Assembly (NCBI RefSeq): GCF_000002995.4
Contig: NW_025062479.1
Span: 21,324,721-21,388,720 of the forward strand
Reading direction: 5' to 3'
Length of the DNA: 64,000 bases
DNA from: Brugia malayi
Taxonomy: Eukaryota > Nematoda > Chromadorea > Rhabditida > Onchocercidae
In this document: in pieces, positions 1-12,900 of the stretch
How the letters are laid out: each line of letters opens with the position of its first letter
Numbering within the stretch: the stretch's first letter is position 1
The notes under the pieces: generated by a model
Databases searched by the model: none
The model's input: the letters and a program-made list of their open reading frames with translations, nothing else
What the model was told of the DNA's origin: nothing
Position numbers and translations under genes: made by a program

Positions 1-1289
1 CCATGCCAAACTGCTGATAATAAATACGTCGATAAAGTTCGATACCTGAAAAACTTTAGCAAAGTGTACAATGATGAATACACAACAAAGAAAAGTTTTC
101 CTGAATATTTACAAAAAGCATACATACCCTTTTGGAACACGATCATATGCAACACGTCGCAGCCAGTACATCGTACAACAATTCCATGCCTCTAATGTTT
201 CTTTGAAATTTAACGCTGTCTGGAAGTTATTAACAGCTTAGTTTTTAGATAGAAAAACAGTTCTCAATGCAACGAATATGTAGTTCAACAACTAAGAAAT
301 ATCAAAATGATACCTCCACTTTCCATGGCTTGACGTTGGAAACTAAATCCCATTGAGGTTTCCCGTCTGAATCATAACCTTTAAACCCGAATCCACTTAA
401 ATTAAATATTGCATCAGCTGAAAATTTCCACAGCTATTTTTAAATAGCAAAAATAATAAAAATTTCTTTTTTAGCCTTCATTATTCATCAAACGAGAGGA
501 ATTGGACTGTAGTAAAGGAACATAAAGGACAGCGATAATATTAAACTGATGACAAACTCCATGACTCCTACAATTCATACAGAAACACCATAAGAAAAAA
601 AAAAGTGTAGCAAAGAAATTTAACCTAAAGTCCACGCAACATAATATGGCACACGTTGAAATGCCATTACAATGTACAATACAAATATCCACTGAATCCA
701 ATTCAGATTCATATATTTCTTATCAATGATAATGTCAGGAGTAAAACGATCACCAAGAAAAACATATAATAACATAAACACCCCTGCTTGCAATAATTTG
801 ATTAATACTACATGCCATGGCTTCTCAATCTACAAATTAATTAAGAAGTTATAAATTGATCTAAAATGTTATTTCTCTAAATTCTTTGATTGCAGCAGTA
901 TGCAATAAAATTTAGTCAGTTAAATAAAAAATCCAATGAAAGGTCGCTTTACTGCATGGAACTAGGACATAGCTTTTGTTAATGAACTCTCATTTCCAGA
1001 CATTATTTCACTCTGTGATTATATTTTCATCTAAAATAAATTACTAGATGGATACCAAGTATTCAAGACTTATTTTTCTGAATATTTCTGACCTTAGCAT
1101 ATATTGAATGATCGACATTACCACTTTCAACATAAAATAAAGTTAAACATTACTAACCTTCCCATCCTTACCAATAGCCGCTGTTCCATTAATCCATGCC
1201 ATATAGTCGGTGTAAAAGCAAGCTGGTCCTGTTAATACTGCTTGAAAATGAAACATATAACTCAGAAAGCTCAATATATCAGGTACTGA
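1..1289. repeat. Apparently identical tandem patch, left copy (3' half of MBOAT paralog A)
   Basis: This block matches 6629-7917 at a constant offset of 6628, with no difference in the lines I compared, through both exons 6-10 and introns 6-9. It begins at or before the window edge and ends one base inside the 5' boundary of exon 6 (1290 is T, 7918 is G). Beyond that point the two loci are only paralogous in exons and not alignable by eye in introns. Confidence 0.95.
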
Positions 1290-3737
1290 TCTGAAATTCA
1301 CTTTAACAGTATTGAAGAATGCGGACTCAATATCTCACTGTTGCATTATTTATCGTTACTATTATTATTATTATTTATTATTAATTATTATTATTGTCAT
1401 TATTTATTATTATTATTAATGTGTCATTATTAACAAACTGATCTTTAATCCGACTTTTAACTTGTAGGTGTTAATTTTTAATAAGATAAGATCCAATAGC
1501 ATTGGAAAATCAAAAGAATAGGCTAGGTTAGAACATAGTAAAATCTAAAGGAGTTACTTACTTGATGGCTTCTCTCTTTTGTATTTCATTTAGCTCATCA
1601 ATTTTTTTCACTTTACCATCATGTAATGAAAACGCAAGCATTGTCACTTTTTGAACCATAATCTAAAAAAAAAAAAAAAAAGAAAGAAAAAATGAGAAGT
1701 ATTACACCGTGTTCCTCGAAATCATTTGCCACTAAACTTCCATTGAATGTATAAAACAATCCTAAACATTATTCTAGAAGAAAAATCTATAACAACTTTT
1801 TAAGAAAAACCTTCTAAAGTGTGAACATCATATATATAAAGGATAAGAACTACTTACTATGAAGAGGATACAGGTATAAAAAGAAACATCGTTTAAAAAT
1901 TTAACTAAGTCGACAAGAGCTGATTAATAAAATAAAAAAATAAGACCAAAGCTAGATAATAGATTTATGATTTAAGCGATGATAAAATAGTAGAAATAAA
2001 GTGCTCTTATTTGCTAGAATAATACATGCTACTAAAGATAATCATAGTTAGTGATTGATAAATTGCGGAGAAGTAGAAAAAAGAAAGATGAAAAAGAAAC
2101 TTGCCATCAAAGGACACGTAATATCAATAGCGGGTGCTGTTAGTATATACCACCGATACCAATGTATGAAAACGAGATACCCCATAGAAAATAAAAATAC
2201 ACATCTAAAAATGGAATATAAAAAAGATCGCTTATTTAAACGGTCTGCATATGAACCTAAATTTCATATGACTAACCCAGATTAAAAAAACTTCGTTTTT
2301 CTTATGGTATCCCTCCGCTGAAGCTTTTTGCAGTTTTACATATAAAAAGAGATATGTCAAAGTTCAATCACATGATATGTCGAGACGTATTATGTGATTT
2401 TTACTGGTTATAAGTTAGGATAAAAGTATGAAGAATCCAGTCTCAATCGCTTATAGCGCGGTCTTTTCTAAAAATTTTTTCATTACATAAGTGACTGACA
2501 CTGAATCAGTCATACCACTATCCTTACTTATGACAAATAAACCTACTTATGCACAATTTCCGGAGGAGAAGAATGCATAATAGCATATGACAGACCAACC
2601 AATAATACCAAATGTTTCATTGCACTGAAAACATATAATTATTCAATCACTTAGCACTCGGAATTTTGAACTGGAAAGAGGCAATCATGTCCTTGGACAA
2701 CTAACCTTCATTCCTAAAGTAGCTCAAATTTGATGATAGCCACAGACTAATTTGAAAGAGAATAATCATTTCTTTCAATTGATGAATCAGCGACAGCCTA
2801 CCAGCAATGGATTAGACGAAGCAACCGGATTGCTGACTTGAATGATTCACATCTCTCCGTAATCTACAGTTCTGCTAATAGTAAGAGACGTGTTCCTCTG
2901 ATAATCTATTGAGCACTATGAAACTAAGTAAAAAATACATAATAGCAGAATATGTGGTATTTACTAGTTTCAAAGTTCAAATGGAAAGTTAAGTTAGTTA
3001 AAATACAAAGTAGGTTTCGATGCACAAAAAGTCCACTAAAAATCAAAAGTTTTATTAGTATTCTAATTTTCTATAATATTAAGGTAAACATGATAGGAAC
3101 GCACTTGCCGTAACAAAAATAACAAAACAATAATCCACAAATAGCAGGAAAGGCAATACGTGTCATTCGTGAAACTTTAGTTGCACTGAAGATGCTATAG
3201 TGTAAGTAAGCGAGCATCAACGAGACAATCTGACATACCACCAAGTTAATCTGAAACAGCTTAACGATAATTATGATGATCGAGAAAAAAGAAAAGAAAG
3301 CAGATATTCATTTTTGAGTTAGAGATTTAGAATATTATTAGGTAAACTTTTACCCTACAAATAATTTGACAGAAGATAATTCACGCTGAATGGATCGTTA
3401 ACGTATGACGGAGAAAATGGGCATAAATTAATTACCAGTCAGCACTCTTACTGAAAGTAAAACTACAAATATCGGAATTTTGAGACGCTAAAGAAGAGAG
3501 AAAAATAGCGCAGTCCTAAAATTTTAAATCTACAATAATGAATTAAAAAAAAAAAAAAAAAAACTATAAAAACAACAATACACAATAAAACGAACCATAA
3601 CGATCGTTAATAAAAAAATCTAGATAAAAAACAATTAAAATTGAAACAATGCTTACTTTATCAATTCCAATGCCTAATGAATTTGCTACTGGTTGTAAGA
3701 GAATTGAACCATCGTAAAATGTATGGACACCGGGCAT
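1..3737 (-). CDS. MBOAT-family lysophospholipid acyltransferase, paralog A (3' end beyond window)
   Basis: Membrane-bound O-acyltransferase of the MBOAT1/2 type; the family transfers acyl chains from acyl-CoA to lysophospholipids in the ER membrane. Exons read on the minus strand: 3737-3657, 3250-3105, 2624-2547, 2204-2105, 1662-1562, 1290-1158, 829-625, 417-314, 219-128 and 45-1 (cut by the window edge). All ten match paralog B in length and phase. The start MPGVHTFYDGS matches the B start. Conserved blocks include HDGKVKK, GPACFYTDY, RVPYYVAW, GFGFKGYD and EAWNCCTMYWLRR; the catalytic WHG block lies at the cut edge. The frame is open throughout. Intron 4 appears to use a GC donor (exon end 2105, then gcaagt). 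Exons 1-5 differ clearly from B, whereas exons 6-10 and their introns look identical to it. Catalytic activity and exact substrate are not shown by sequence. Confidence 0.9.
1358..1420. repeat. ATT/TTA trinucleotide-rich microsatellite
   Basis: Imperfect run of ATT units interrupted by single-base changes. It lies in intron 5 of MBOAT paralog A, just beyond the point where identity with paralog B stops. Confidence 0.8.
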
Positions 3738-5184
3738 TATTAATTAATAGTAAACTAAATAATTACTGACAATTTCTGAAATGAAAATTATTACTGACAA
3801 ATCAAAGAACTCACACATATAATGAATTTATTAATTTCAGCAACTTGCACAATCCAATTATACATATTTGCACATTAAAAAGCTCTAACAATAGATACAT
3901 GTGAGAAAATGTATGTATAGAATAATGTTTTGAAAGATTCATAAGGAAACGATTTATATATTATTTCGTAATAATTACAGAAAAATGGATAAGATTGGAA
4001 ATCAGACTTTCAGAATATTTAGTAAAGAGTGATATTCTTATTCATCGTACAAACTTATCCCAAGAATGATGTAGTTTTTATGACATATATCGCATCCAAA
4101 TGTCATATTATTAATATAAAATCCGAAAATTCCACTTCCTGTAGTGAAAGAGAGAGAAAGATAGAACTACGCAAATGCCCATCCATATCAAAATAATCAC
4201 ATTATACATTGTGACTAATCAATGGTCATTATACCGTTCTTAGTCTCACAGAGAAATTTAATATAACTGAAGTTCTGAGTGCAAAAAATTCCTCTAAATA
4301 ACCTCACAAACTTGAAAATTATGATTCACTACATTCAGTGAATTGAATAATAACCTCAAGACAAGGTAATATCAAAAGTATCTGAAGGTAATTAACAAGC
4401 TAACCAAGAAGATATTACCAACTGTTAATCCGATCAGCCAATCTGAATCAACGATATATCTATCGTTAGATAAGTAGGAATAATTTAAAAATGGCAGTGA
4501 GTAGGCTTTTTGAAAGATATGGTAGATAAGATAAACCAAAATAGAATAATAAGTAATAGAAAGTAATCTCTCCAAGGAACAATTAGGATTCATTATGGCA
4601 AAACATAAGGATAAAACAGAAATACGGCCTGAAGGAGACTGTTTTGAAAATTCTAAAAAAATTGATCTAAGAGATATGCTTATTGATGATTAATGAATTA
4701 CTGGCAATGAGCTTACGGTGACATCATCCAAACAGCAAGATAAAATCCCAGTAGTGCTCATTTTTTATTAATAGCAACTTTATTAGTATATCAGGAATCT
4801 GTCAAAAATGAAGTGTAAAAGTATAACACTTAAATATTTCTAACCACGAGGAAAAAGAAAAAAAAAAAAAAAAAACGAATGAAAAAAAAGGATATTATCC
4901 ACGTTACGGCGCTGGAAATCTTTGATATTAAAATTAATTAGAAGTTCGATCATTATAAATCAGGGATTGTACCCTTTTTCTAGTAACCCCAATTTCGGCT
5001 GCATCTTAAACGCTATTGGTACAAAAATCAAAAGATGCGAAAGGTCTTGTTGTAAGAAATTTTCTCATTTTATCTTCTATAAAACAACAAAGAAAAGGGA
5101 ACAACTAAAAACAGCAAAACAATAAGAATGGCATCCTACTAAGAGCATTGAAATGTAAACAACGAATGAAAATCTGTGCGCCAT

Positions 5185-5650
5185 TGTAAATTCAAGAAGA
5201 ACTGAAAGGAGTGGCTCTCCAACAACGACAAAAGTAGAGAAATTTTAGGAACAGTGCCACAAAAATTTAGTATTGGCTGAAGAAAAAAATTAAGTAAAAA
5301 TAAAGCGGAAATTAGACATCTGAGAAATGAGTCGATACACGCCTGTTATGAAGAAAAAATGACACTGAGAAGACTAGATATGAAATTTAATAAAACGGAA
5401 GAAAAAAGGAAAAACTGAGCATATAAAAAATAATTATATCAACAGCAATACATTTTAAGCAAAACTACAAGCTTTCCCTGCAATATGAGAAAAACAAATG
5501 ATACGAAATATATGAAAAACAAATCTCGAACATAAAAAACAAATGAAGGAACCAAAGAATTCACACAGAGAGCTCAACAGTAAAAAAGAAAAACAGCGAA
5601 AATTGAATGGTTAAAAACCACAAATGTATATTTTTATGTAAAAGAATACA
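5185..5650 (+). pseudogene. Possible decayed coiled-coil coding sequence
   Basis: The plus strand here is rich in Lys/Glu/Leu/Gln codons but broken by stops and frame changes. Readable fragments in different frames include QEELKGVALQQRQK from about 5193, EQCHKNLVLAEEKN from about 5250, and AEIRHLRNESIHACYEEKMT from about 5306, the last followed by about 17 more open residues. Together they look like one charged, heptad-like coiled coil that has suffered several frameshifts. I do not recognise the parent family. A-rich DNA can mimic such composition, so this could also be chance. Confidence 0.33.
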
Positions 5651-5764
5651 AAGTTAGGAAAAGAGAGCTCCAAACTGAACAATACAACATTATAAAATTA
5701 AACAGTATATTGAAAATATTTATATTTTGTTTCTGTAACAGGAATTTACCATAGCACTGGTACT

Positions 5765-5768
<4 letters not shown>

Positions 5769-5797
<29 letters not shown>
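5769..5797. repeat. Poly(A) tract of about 29
   Basis: Uninterrupted A run about 110 bases beyond the stop codon of MBOAT paralog B; it is poly(T) on the sense strand of that gene. Confidence 0.85.
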
Positions 5798-5908
5798 CAA
5801 TACCTTATATATTATTGAAATGTGGTCATTATTTCTTATTACAGTAAATTTTATGCAGAAAATTTTGCAGACTCCTAAAAAGTGTTGCCGAGATACTAAC
5901 TTCAACAA

Positions 5909-8559
5909 TTATGATAATTTTTTCGTATCACAATCATTTTTGCTTTGAACTGATTTTGATTCTGGAGGCATTACTCGTGGCAGGACAAACAAGGCAAGAA
6001 AAGCAACTATATGCAAGCAGAAATACATGCGACTGAAAATTGAACTTTAGTAAACAAACAGTGCAAGATGCAAAAAAATATGAGTATTTTTTACCCTAAT
6101 ACGATAAAATTACTTTTGGTTTTGTACTTTAAGTTTTTATAGGTTCGTAAATCAAAATGAACTGTACAGTAGAGGATATTTAGTAATTTTCCAAATTTTA
6201 CTGAAAAATTTAAATAATACCTGTAAAAATATAAACCAGGACCGACATGCATCATAACAAATGGAAATGTTGCATACGAGAGAACAATTTTGGTTACAAC
6301 CAATGTAAGCAAGTCATATAAACGTCGCAGAAATTCATTTCTTTGGAAACGCCAACGTAAACAACGACGTATCTGAATTTAAAGAAGAAAAACATTGAAT
6401 ACATGGAATACTGGCCCATGTATAAAACTCCAATAAATATTTTTCTTCAGTCCATCCACTTTTTCAAACTAAGTTTTGCTGTTTAATCTATAACAGTAAT
6501 CATATTATCATAAGTTTAACTTGAATTTTATGCATGCTAACATGAAATTAAAATGTGAAAATACCGTTCGTGCAGAAACAGTGAACAGAGCTCCAGTCAA
6601 GAAAGTGACATAGTAACCCAAAAAGAAGCCATGCCAAACTGCTGATAATAAATACGTCGATAAAGTTCGATACCTGAAAAACTTTAGCAAAGTGTACAAT
6701 GATGAATACACAACAAAGAAAAGTTTTCCTGAATATTTACAAAAAGCATACATACCCTTTTGGAACACGATCATATGCAACACGTCGCAGCCAGTACATC
6801 GTACAACAATTCCATGCCTCTAATGTTTCTTTGAAATTTAACGCTGTCTGGAAGTTATTAACAGCTTAGTTTTTAGATAGAAAAACAGTTCTCAATGCAA
6901 CGAATATGTAGTTCAACAACTAAGAAATATCAAAATGATACCTCCACTTTCCATGGCTTGACGTTGGAAACTAAATCCCATTGAGGTTTCCCGTCTGAAT
7001 CATAACCTTTAAACCCGAATCCACTTAAATTAAATATTGCATCAGCTGAAAATTTCCACAGCTATTTTTAAATAGCAAAAATAATAAAAATTTCTTTTTT
7101 AGCCTTCATTATTCATCAAACGAGAGGAATTGGACTGTAGTAAAGGAACATAAAGGACAGCGATAATATTAAACTGATGACAAACTCCATGACTCCTACA
7201 ATTCATACAGAAACACCATAAGAAAAAAAAAAGTGTAGCAAAGAAATTTAACCTAAAGTCCACGCAACATAATATGGCACACGTTGAAATGCCATTACAA
7301 TGTACAATACAAATATCCACTGAATCCAATTCAGATTCATATATTTCTTATCAATGATAATGTCAGGAGTAAAACGATCACCAAGAAAAACATATAATAA
7401 CATAAACACCCCTGCTTGCAATAATTTGATTAATACTACATGCCATGGCTTCTCAATCTACAAATTAATTAAGAAGTTATAAATTGATCTAAAATGTTAT
7501 TTCTCTAAATTCTTTGATTGCAGCAGTATGCAATAAAATTTAGTCAGTTAAATAAAAAATCCAATGAAAGGTCGCTTTACTGCATGGAACTAGGACATAG
7601 CTTTTGTTAATGAACTCTCATTTCCAGACATTATTTCACTCTGTGATTATATTTTCATCTAAAATAAATTACTAGATGGATACCAAGTATTCAAGACTTA
7701 TTTTTCTGAATATTTCTGACCTTAGCATATATTGAATGATCGACATTACCACTTTCAACATAAAATAAAGTTAAACATTACTAACCTTCCCATCCTTACC
7801 AATAGCCGCTGTTCCATTAATCCATGCCATATAGTCGGTGTAAAAGCAAGCTGGTCCTGTTAATACTGCTTGAAAATGAAACATATAACTCAGAAAGCTC
7901 AATATATCAGGTACTGAGCTGAAATAAATAATGAAAAATCGGAATGTTTTCTTTAAGAATGGCGCAGTTGTACACGAGGTCAATCTAAAATTGGTCTTCA
8001 AAAAGTGATAAAAATGAAAATAAGCTAAAAGCAAAATTCAGTACTTACTTAAGGGCTTCTTTTTTCTGCATATCATTTAACTCCTCACTTCTCTTTACTT
8101 TCCCGTCGTGCAAATTAAAGGCAAGCATCGTGATTTTTTGAACGAGTATCTAAAAAACAGAGAAGAATGCATATCCGAATGGAAATCTATTATGCATCTT
8201 TTTTCCTAACAAATGTACATAATCTATAAGATTTGTGATCTGAAAAAAGCATTTATAAAAGAAACAATCATTCTTTGATGACTCTGAAACTCCCCACATT
8301 TCTAACAACAGTGATAACGGTAAAACAAGCAAACAAACAACTAACCATCATTGGACCGGTAATATCGAGATAGTAAGCAGTCAATACATACCAACGATAC
8401 CAATGTAGAAAAACGAGGTAACCCATAGCGAATGTAAATATGCATCTGTGAAGAAAAACATGATAAACTGTCTCTAAATAAGAACTGTTTCAATTATATC
8501 GGAAATTAGGAACAATCAGATCCTAGAAAGTATCCTATAAATATAGTTCCAAGAGAACA

Positions 8560-8606
<47 letters not shown>

Positions 8607-9939
8607 TACATTATATCCATAATTCTTAGTCGCTTTTTTTACGCCCAATTTATAATATGCAATATGATTAATATTATTCCAAAGTTATAGTATGCAAAAA
8701 CACTGCTGATCAATTATTATCACGAACTCAATCCTTTTCATCGAAACTTCTATTTTCTAAAAATTATATGATTTTGTTTATATGATTCTGCTTTGCTATC
8801 CCCTAAAAAGGATGTGTATTTACTTCTCCATGCTCCAATGCAAATGAAAACTTGCTTTTCCATCCTGTAACGCTATAAGCTACTTATGAATAGAACATTA
8901 ATCTTACAACAAATGAATTAAAAATTGCATTTCTAGAGAAACTTCATGCAGTCTTAAATTAAATGAACTTACTTGTGTACAATTCTTGGAGGAGACAAAC
9001 GCATAATTATATATGACAAGCCAACCAGTAATATCAAATGTTTCAATGCACTGAAAAGATACAGATAATTTTAAAAGTTATGGAAATTAGACAACGAAGG
9101 AGTTTTGATAACTCTCTATTAACTTTACATCCAAAGATTACAAAGTAACGTGTTTTGCTCGTTAAACTTTACTCCTGACTTGTTAATTATTTAGACAGAA
9201 TTTGGACATGTCTCAAGCACAGCCTTATAGATATCTTCTGATATCTATAACTACAGTGCACAACAACCATTCGGAAGTGAGATCCTCAAAAGACATATTC
9301 AATATGTTATAGATATCTTTTAATACATTATAATGAGATCTAACTACTGGATTACTCGCATAAAAAGAAACACAAAAAACATACTTTCCAAAACAAAAGT
9401 AACAGAACATTAAACCCAAAATTGTGGGACATGCAATACGTACTGTTTGCGAAACTGCAGTCGAAGTAAACATATGATAATGGAAATATGCAAACGGTAA
9501 CGATATAAGCTGACACAAAAGCAAATTGACCTGAATAATAATAATCATATGAGAGCCATACGCGATAAGTATTACATAACTCTCCTATAGGCAAAAGAAG
9601 ACTATTCATTTCCCTCGACTTAAAAATATTACACTGAATAACTAAACCCCATAGTTTATCAAAATTCTTAAACATTAATGTCTGCAAAGATAGAAACTGA
9701 TGGATGAAATGGCAAAATTATTTGTGAAGAAATGAAGCGTTACAGTTTGAAAATCCCCGTGTTTTTTTTTGCAACTTCCAAGACCAAAGACCAAAATAAT
9801 TTCTGCATTATGTCTTGAGTATAAACGGAAATTAGAAATCCAAACAAGGTGGACTTACCTTATCAACCTCAAGACCGATTATATCAGCAATGGACTGTAA
9901 AACAGTCGAGCCATCGTAGAATGTATGCGTACCTGGCAT
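5909..9939 (-). CDS. MBOAT-family lysophospholipid acyltransferase (MBOAT1/2-like), paralog B, complete
   Basis: A 474-residue polytopic acyltransferase, close to the usual length of about 500 for MBOAT1/2. Exons on the minus strand: 9939-9859, 9530-9385, 9050-8973, 8445-8346, 8149-8049, 7918-7786, 7457-7253, 7045-6942, 6847-6756, 6673-6565, 6372-6221 and 6032-5909 (stop TAA). All junctions are phase-consistent. Family landmarks run in order: VNLLLCQL near residue 28, SPPRIVH, ITGPMM, HDGKVK, GPACFYTDY, RVPYYVAW (the family RxKYYxxW block with Pro for Lys), GFGFKGYD, AWN with candidate catalytic Asn329, then SAVWHGFFLGYY with candidate catalytic His361. C-terminal helices follow (IVLSYATFPFVMMHVGP). 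Known for the family: it re-acylates lysophospholipids at the ER. The gene is downstream-oriented in tandem with paralog A, about 2.2 kb away. The exact lysophospholipid preference cannot be read from sequence. Confidence 0.95.
6629..7917. repeat. Apparently identical tandem patch, right copy (middle of MBOAT paralog B)
   Basis: Counterpart of the block at 1-1289. In this copy sequence continues leftward to exons 11 and 12 and the stop codon; the corresponding part of paralog A lies outside the window, so the full length of the identical patch is unknown. Confidence 0.95.
8563..8605. repeat. (AT)n dinucleotide microsatellite
   Basis: About 21 uninterrupted AT units within intron 3 of MBOAT paralog B. 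Confidence 0.9.
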
Positions 9940-12900
9940 ATTCACAATTTTCCCAAAACTAGTAGTAATAACTGAAAAAAGATATACTAGATAAGACCGG
10001 AAGTAATTTTATATATCTCTGAATGGAACAATTTAAATAGGTAATGCAGATATGAATACAGTTCCCGGAGTAACTTTTAAATCAATTTGTGAAATTTCGC
10101 CATGTACTTGGAAGAATTTAACCTACTTACCACATTACCAAGAAATAAATTAGCAAATCATAGCACTAAAATAAGCTACATTCAAGCATCCAGCTTTTAA
10201 AAGATTACATATCATACGGTTCATCGAGAATGGACCACATATGACAAATATTTCACAACCTCTGTCATCTCCATTAGTTAATTACAGACCACACATCACC
10301 TAACCATATCAATTTGAACAACTCTAATTCCGCCACTTTGATGACCCAAAATGCAATAGTCAATGTGCATATTGTCTGATGCTTGTAACTAAGCTTTCGA
10401 GCTGTTAATAGGAAAAAACTAAGGTAGTGATAACAAATAGCAATAATAAGACTGATATGACAAATGATCAAGAATAGGAACTTTACCCTACTAAACTTTC
10501 TGCTTTTTATCACTTCCAATAGCTCTTATCTATTGGCATACCTTCAAGCGCATAAGCTTCTCATCACTGTCCTTTTTATTATTTTTATTTTAAAACTGAT
10601 TGTAACTATTAATACATGGAAAGCAATTTGATTTTTAGTCTAAAGAGTTCTTCCTGATAAAACTTTTTCATTTCTTCTCTTTTTGCATTACTCCATCCAT
10701 TCTTTTGCATAACTATTATGGATGGAAGGTAATGTAAGATAATATTCTTTATAAACTTGCAATTACTAAAATGGTTTATTATTTACATTTATTTGAAAAG
10801 AAAGGCATATATTCACTTCTAATCGTTTTGTTAACAGTAATTCTATTTAACAGTAATCTATCCATCAATTTATATTATCAAATGTCGCTGAACAATCCAA
10901 ATGCTTGTTAAGTTAGTGCTATGTCAGAAAATTTCCTCAATTTACCTTGTCCATTATTTGAGTGACCTTTCATTATCCTTTGAGACACTGTGATGGACAG
11001 TTGCTATTATTCGTTGAAAATAATTTCAGACTCATAAAATTTCACTCATTTTTTCCATAAAAGTAAAAAAGGCGCAATAAGAACTGCTAGCATGATACGA
11101 TGAGTTTAGGGTTTAAGGACTGAATCAGTTTCCTTCCTTCCATTTTTTTTTCTAATTTAGCTTAAGACGCTTATCACAACGCAATTTCCGCGTGCGTTAT
11201 TTTGCTTTGTGTTGATTGAATTGCAGAAAATTATTACCGAGAATGGCAATGACTGTACCATTAGGGCCTAGTATTTTCTTTTTCTGATCGTTGAAATGAA
11301 CTATTTGGTAAGAATGGCAAATTTATTCATAATGTAGAAAAGAAATTTGTAAACTTTCTTGAAATCCAAACTTGAAATGATTTTAAGTTTAATATGTAAA
11401 TTAATTGGTTACCAGAAAGTTTGTTTATTCTTTTTGACATCAAATACAGCAACGAATAAAAACGAAATGATTTGATTATTGTAGGCGTCATCAGTTTTCA
11501 ATTCCAGCAAACCAAAGCTGAACGTCTCTAATGACAGTCCAAATAGCAGATACTATTTATGTTACGTCGAATTCAATTTTTATGATAGTGTTGTATGTGA
11601 AATCTTTAGTGAACTGTGTAAGTTAACTAATATATTTAGCTCAGTCATTTCCCAAAAAACGCTGGAAATTTTGTTATCTGAATTTATAATCCTAAATATG
11701 AAAAGCTTATTCAAGGTTATAAATTAAGATGTCAAAATTTCAATTTCTCTGCTTCTGTATTTCCGGAATAAAATTACCTGAGCAGGGAGATAGAGGTAAA
11801 TACATGCGAGTAGGTATAATTTTGTCCTGATGCATTTTTGCATGATTTGCAAGCAATATTTTATTGACTTTAAATTGCTAAGAAATAATCTTTTTTATCT
11901 GGACACTACCAGCAGTCGGTGTGGAGCCTTTGATGTCTTAGGCGTATTTTTTTTCTTTTTTTTATTTATGATGACAATGACGATTTCGAGAACGTCATGC
12001 AATCAATTACCACACCATTTTAGGCTTAATATTTGTCTCTAATAGTGGTATGCTATTGGATTCATTTTGATTAACCATTTGCTTTGTTTCATTTATTCGT
12101 AATTTTTTTTTTCGAAAAATTAATTAAATTTCACGTTTTAAGCTCAGATTAATTATGTTGCACATCTTAAATTCTTTGTGTTCATCATTTTGAAAGTCTT
12201 AGGAGTTCCAAATCTAGTGCATAATATTATTGTAAGCATTATCACAGATCAAAGTTTGTCATTTTGTCATTTTTATTGGATTTATTTCTTTTCATTATAT
12301 ATAGTTATCCGTGAAAGATTTAACAAAATTTTATAATATTTACACCTATTGCTTATGGTGTTATGTATCGGTGTGTACTTATTGTTGATCATTCTGATAA
12401 ATAATGAAATTTGGTTGGTTCTCAGGAAATATAAACCGAAGCTAGATATAGGCCAGTAATGGTAGTTAGATTGATGGAGTTGAATTGAGCCTCTGGAGTA
12501 GTAACGGATATCCAAGGCTACGGTATCTTTATTGCCATTAATAATCTGGCCCATATTTTTGTTTCTGAATTATTTCTTCTTTGAAATATATTACTTTGAA
12601 TTACTATTTAATTTCGGAAATTTATAATTAATGAAATAAAATTAGTATTAAATTTATTGCAAAATGTTTTTATACATACCTAAAAATGCTAACAGTTCAA
12701 ATCATTTTTAATTGATCGATAAAATTGTTTTTAAAATGTTTTATTGTTCGATTATTATTTCGTTGTTGACAGTTTTATTGTCTGATTATTAAGAGATGTT
12801 CAAAATATGTAGTTTTAGAATTAATATATGCTCACATGACTGTTTCTATGACAGTGATCGAAGTAAAGCAAAAAACTACTGCGACAATAATCGAAATTAG

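Larger units (their letters stand above)
3738..5908. other. Spacer between the two MBOAT paralogs
   Basis: Very A-rich on the plus strand. It holds short poly(A) tracts near 4860 and 5769 and a decayed coiled-coil coding relic (listed separately). It should contain the promoter of paralog A and the 3' UTR of paralog B. I recognise no other gene; short open frames at 4372-4593 and 4922-5125 have no supported coding features. Confidence 0.6.
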
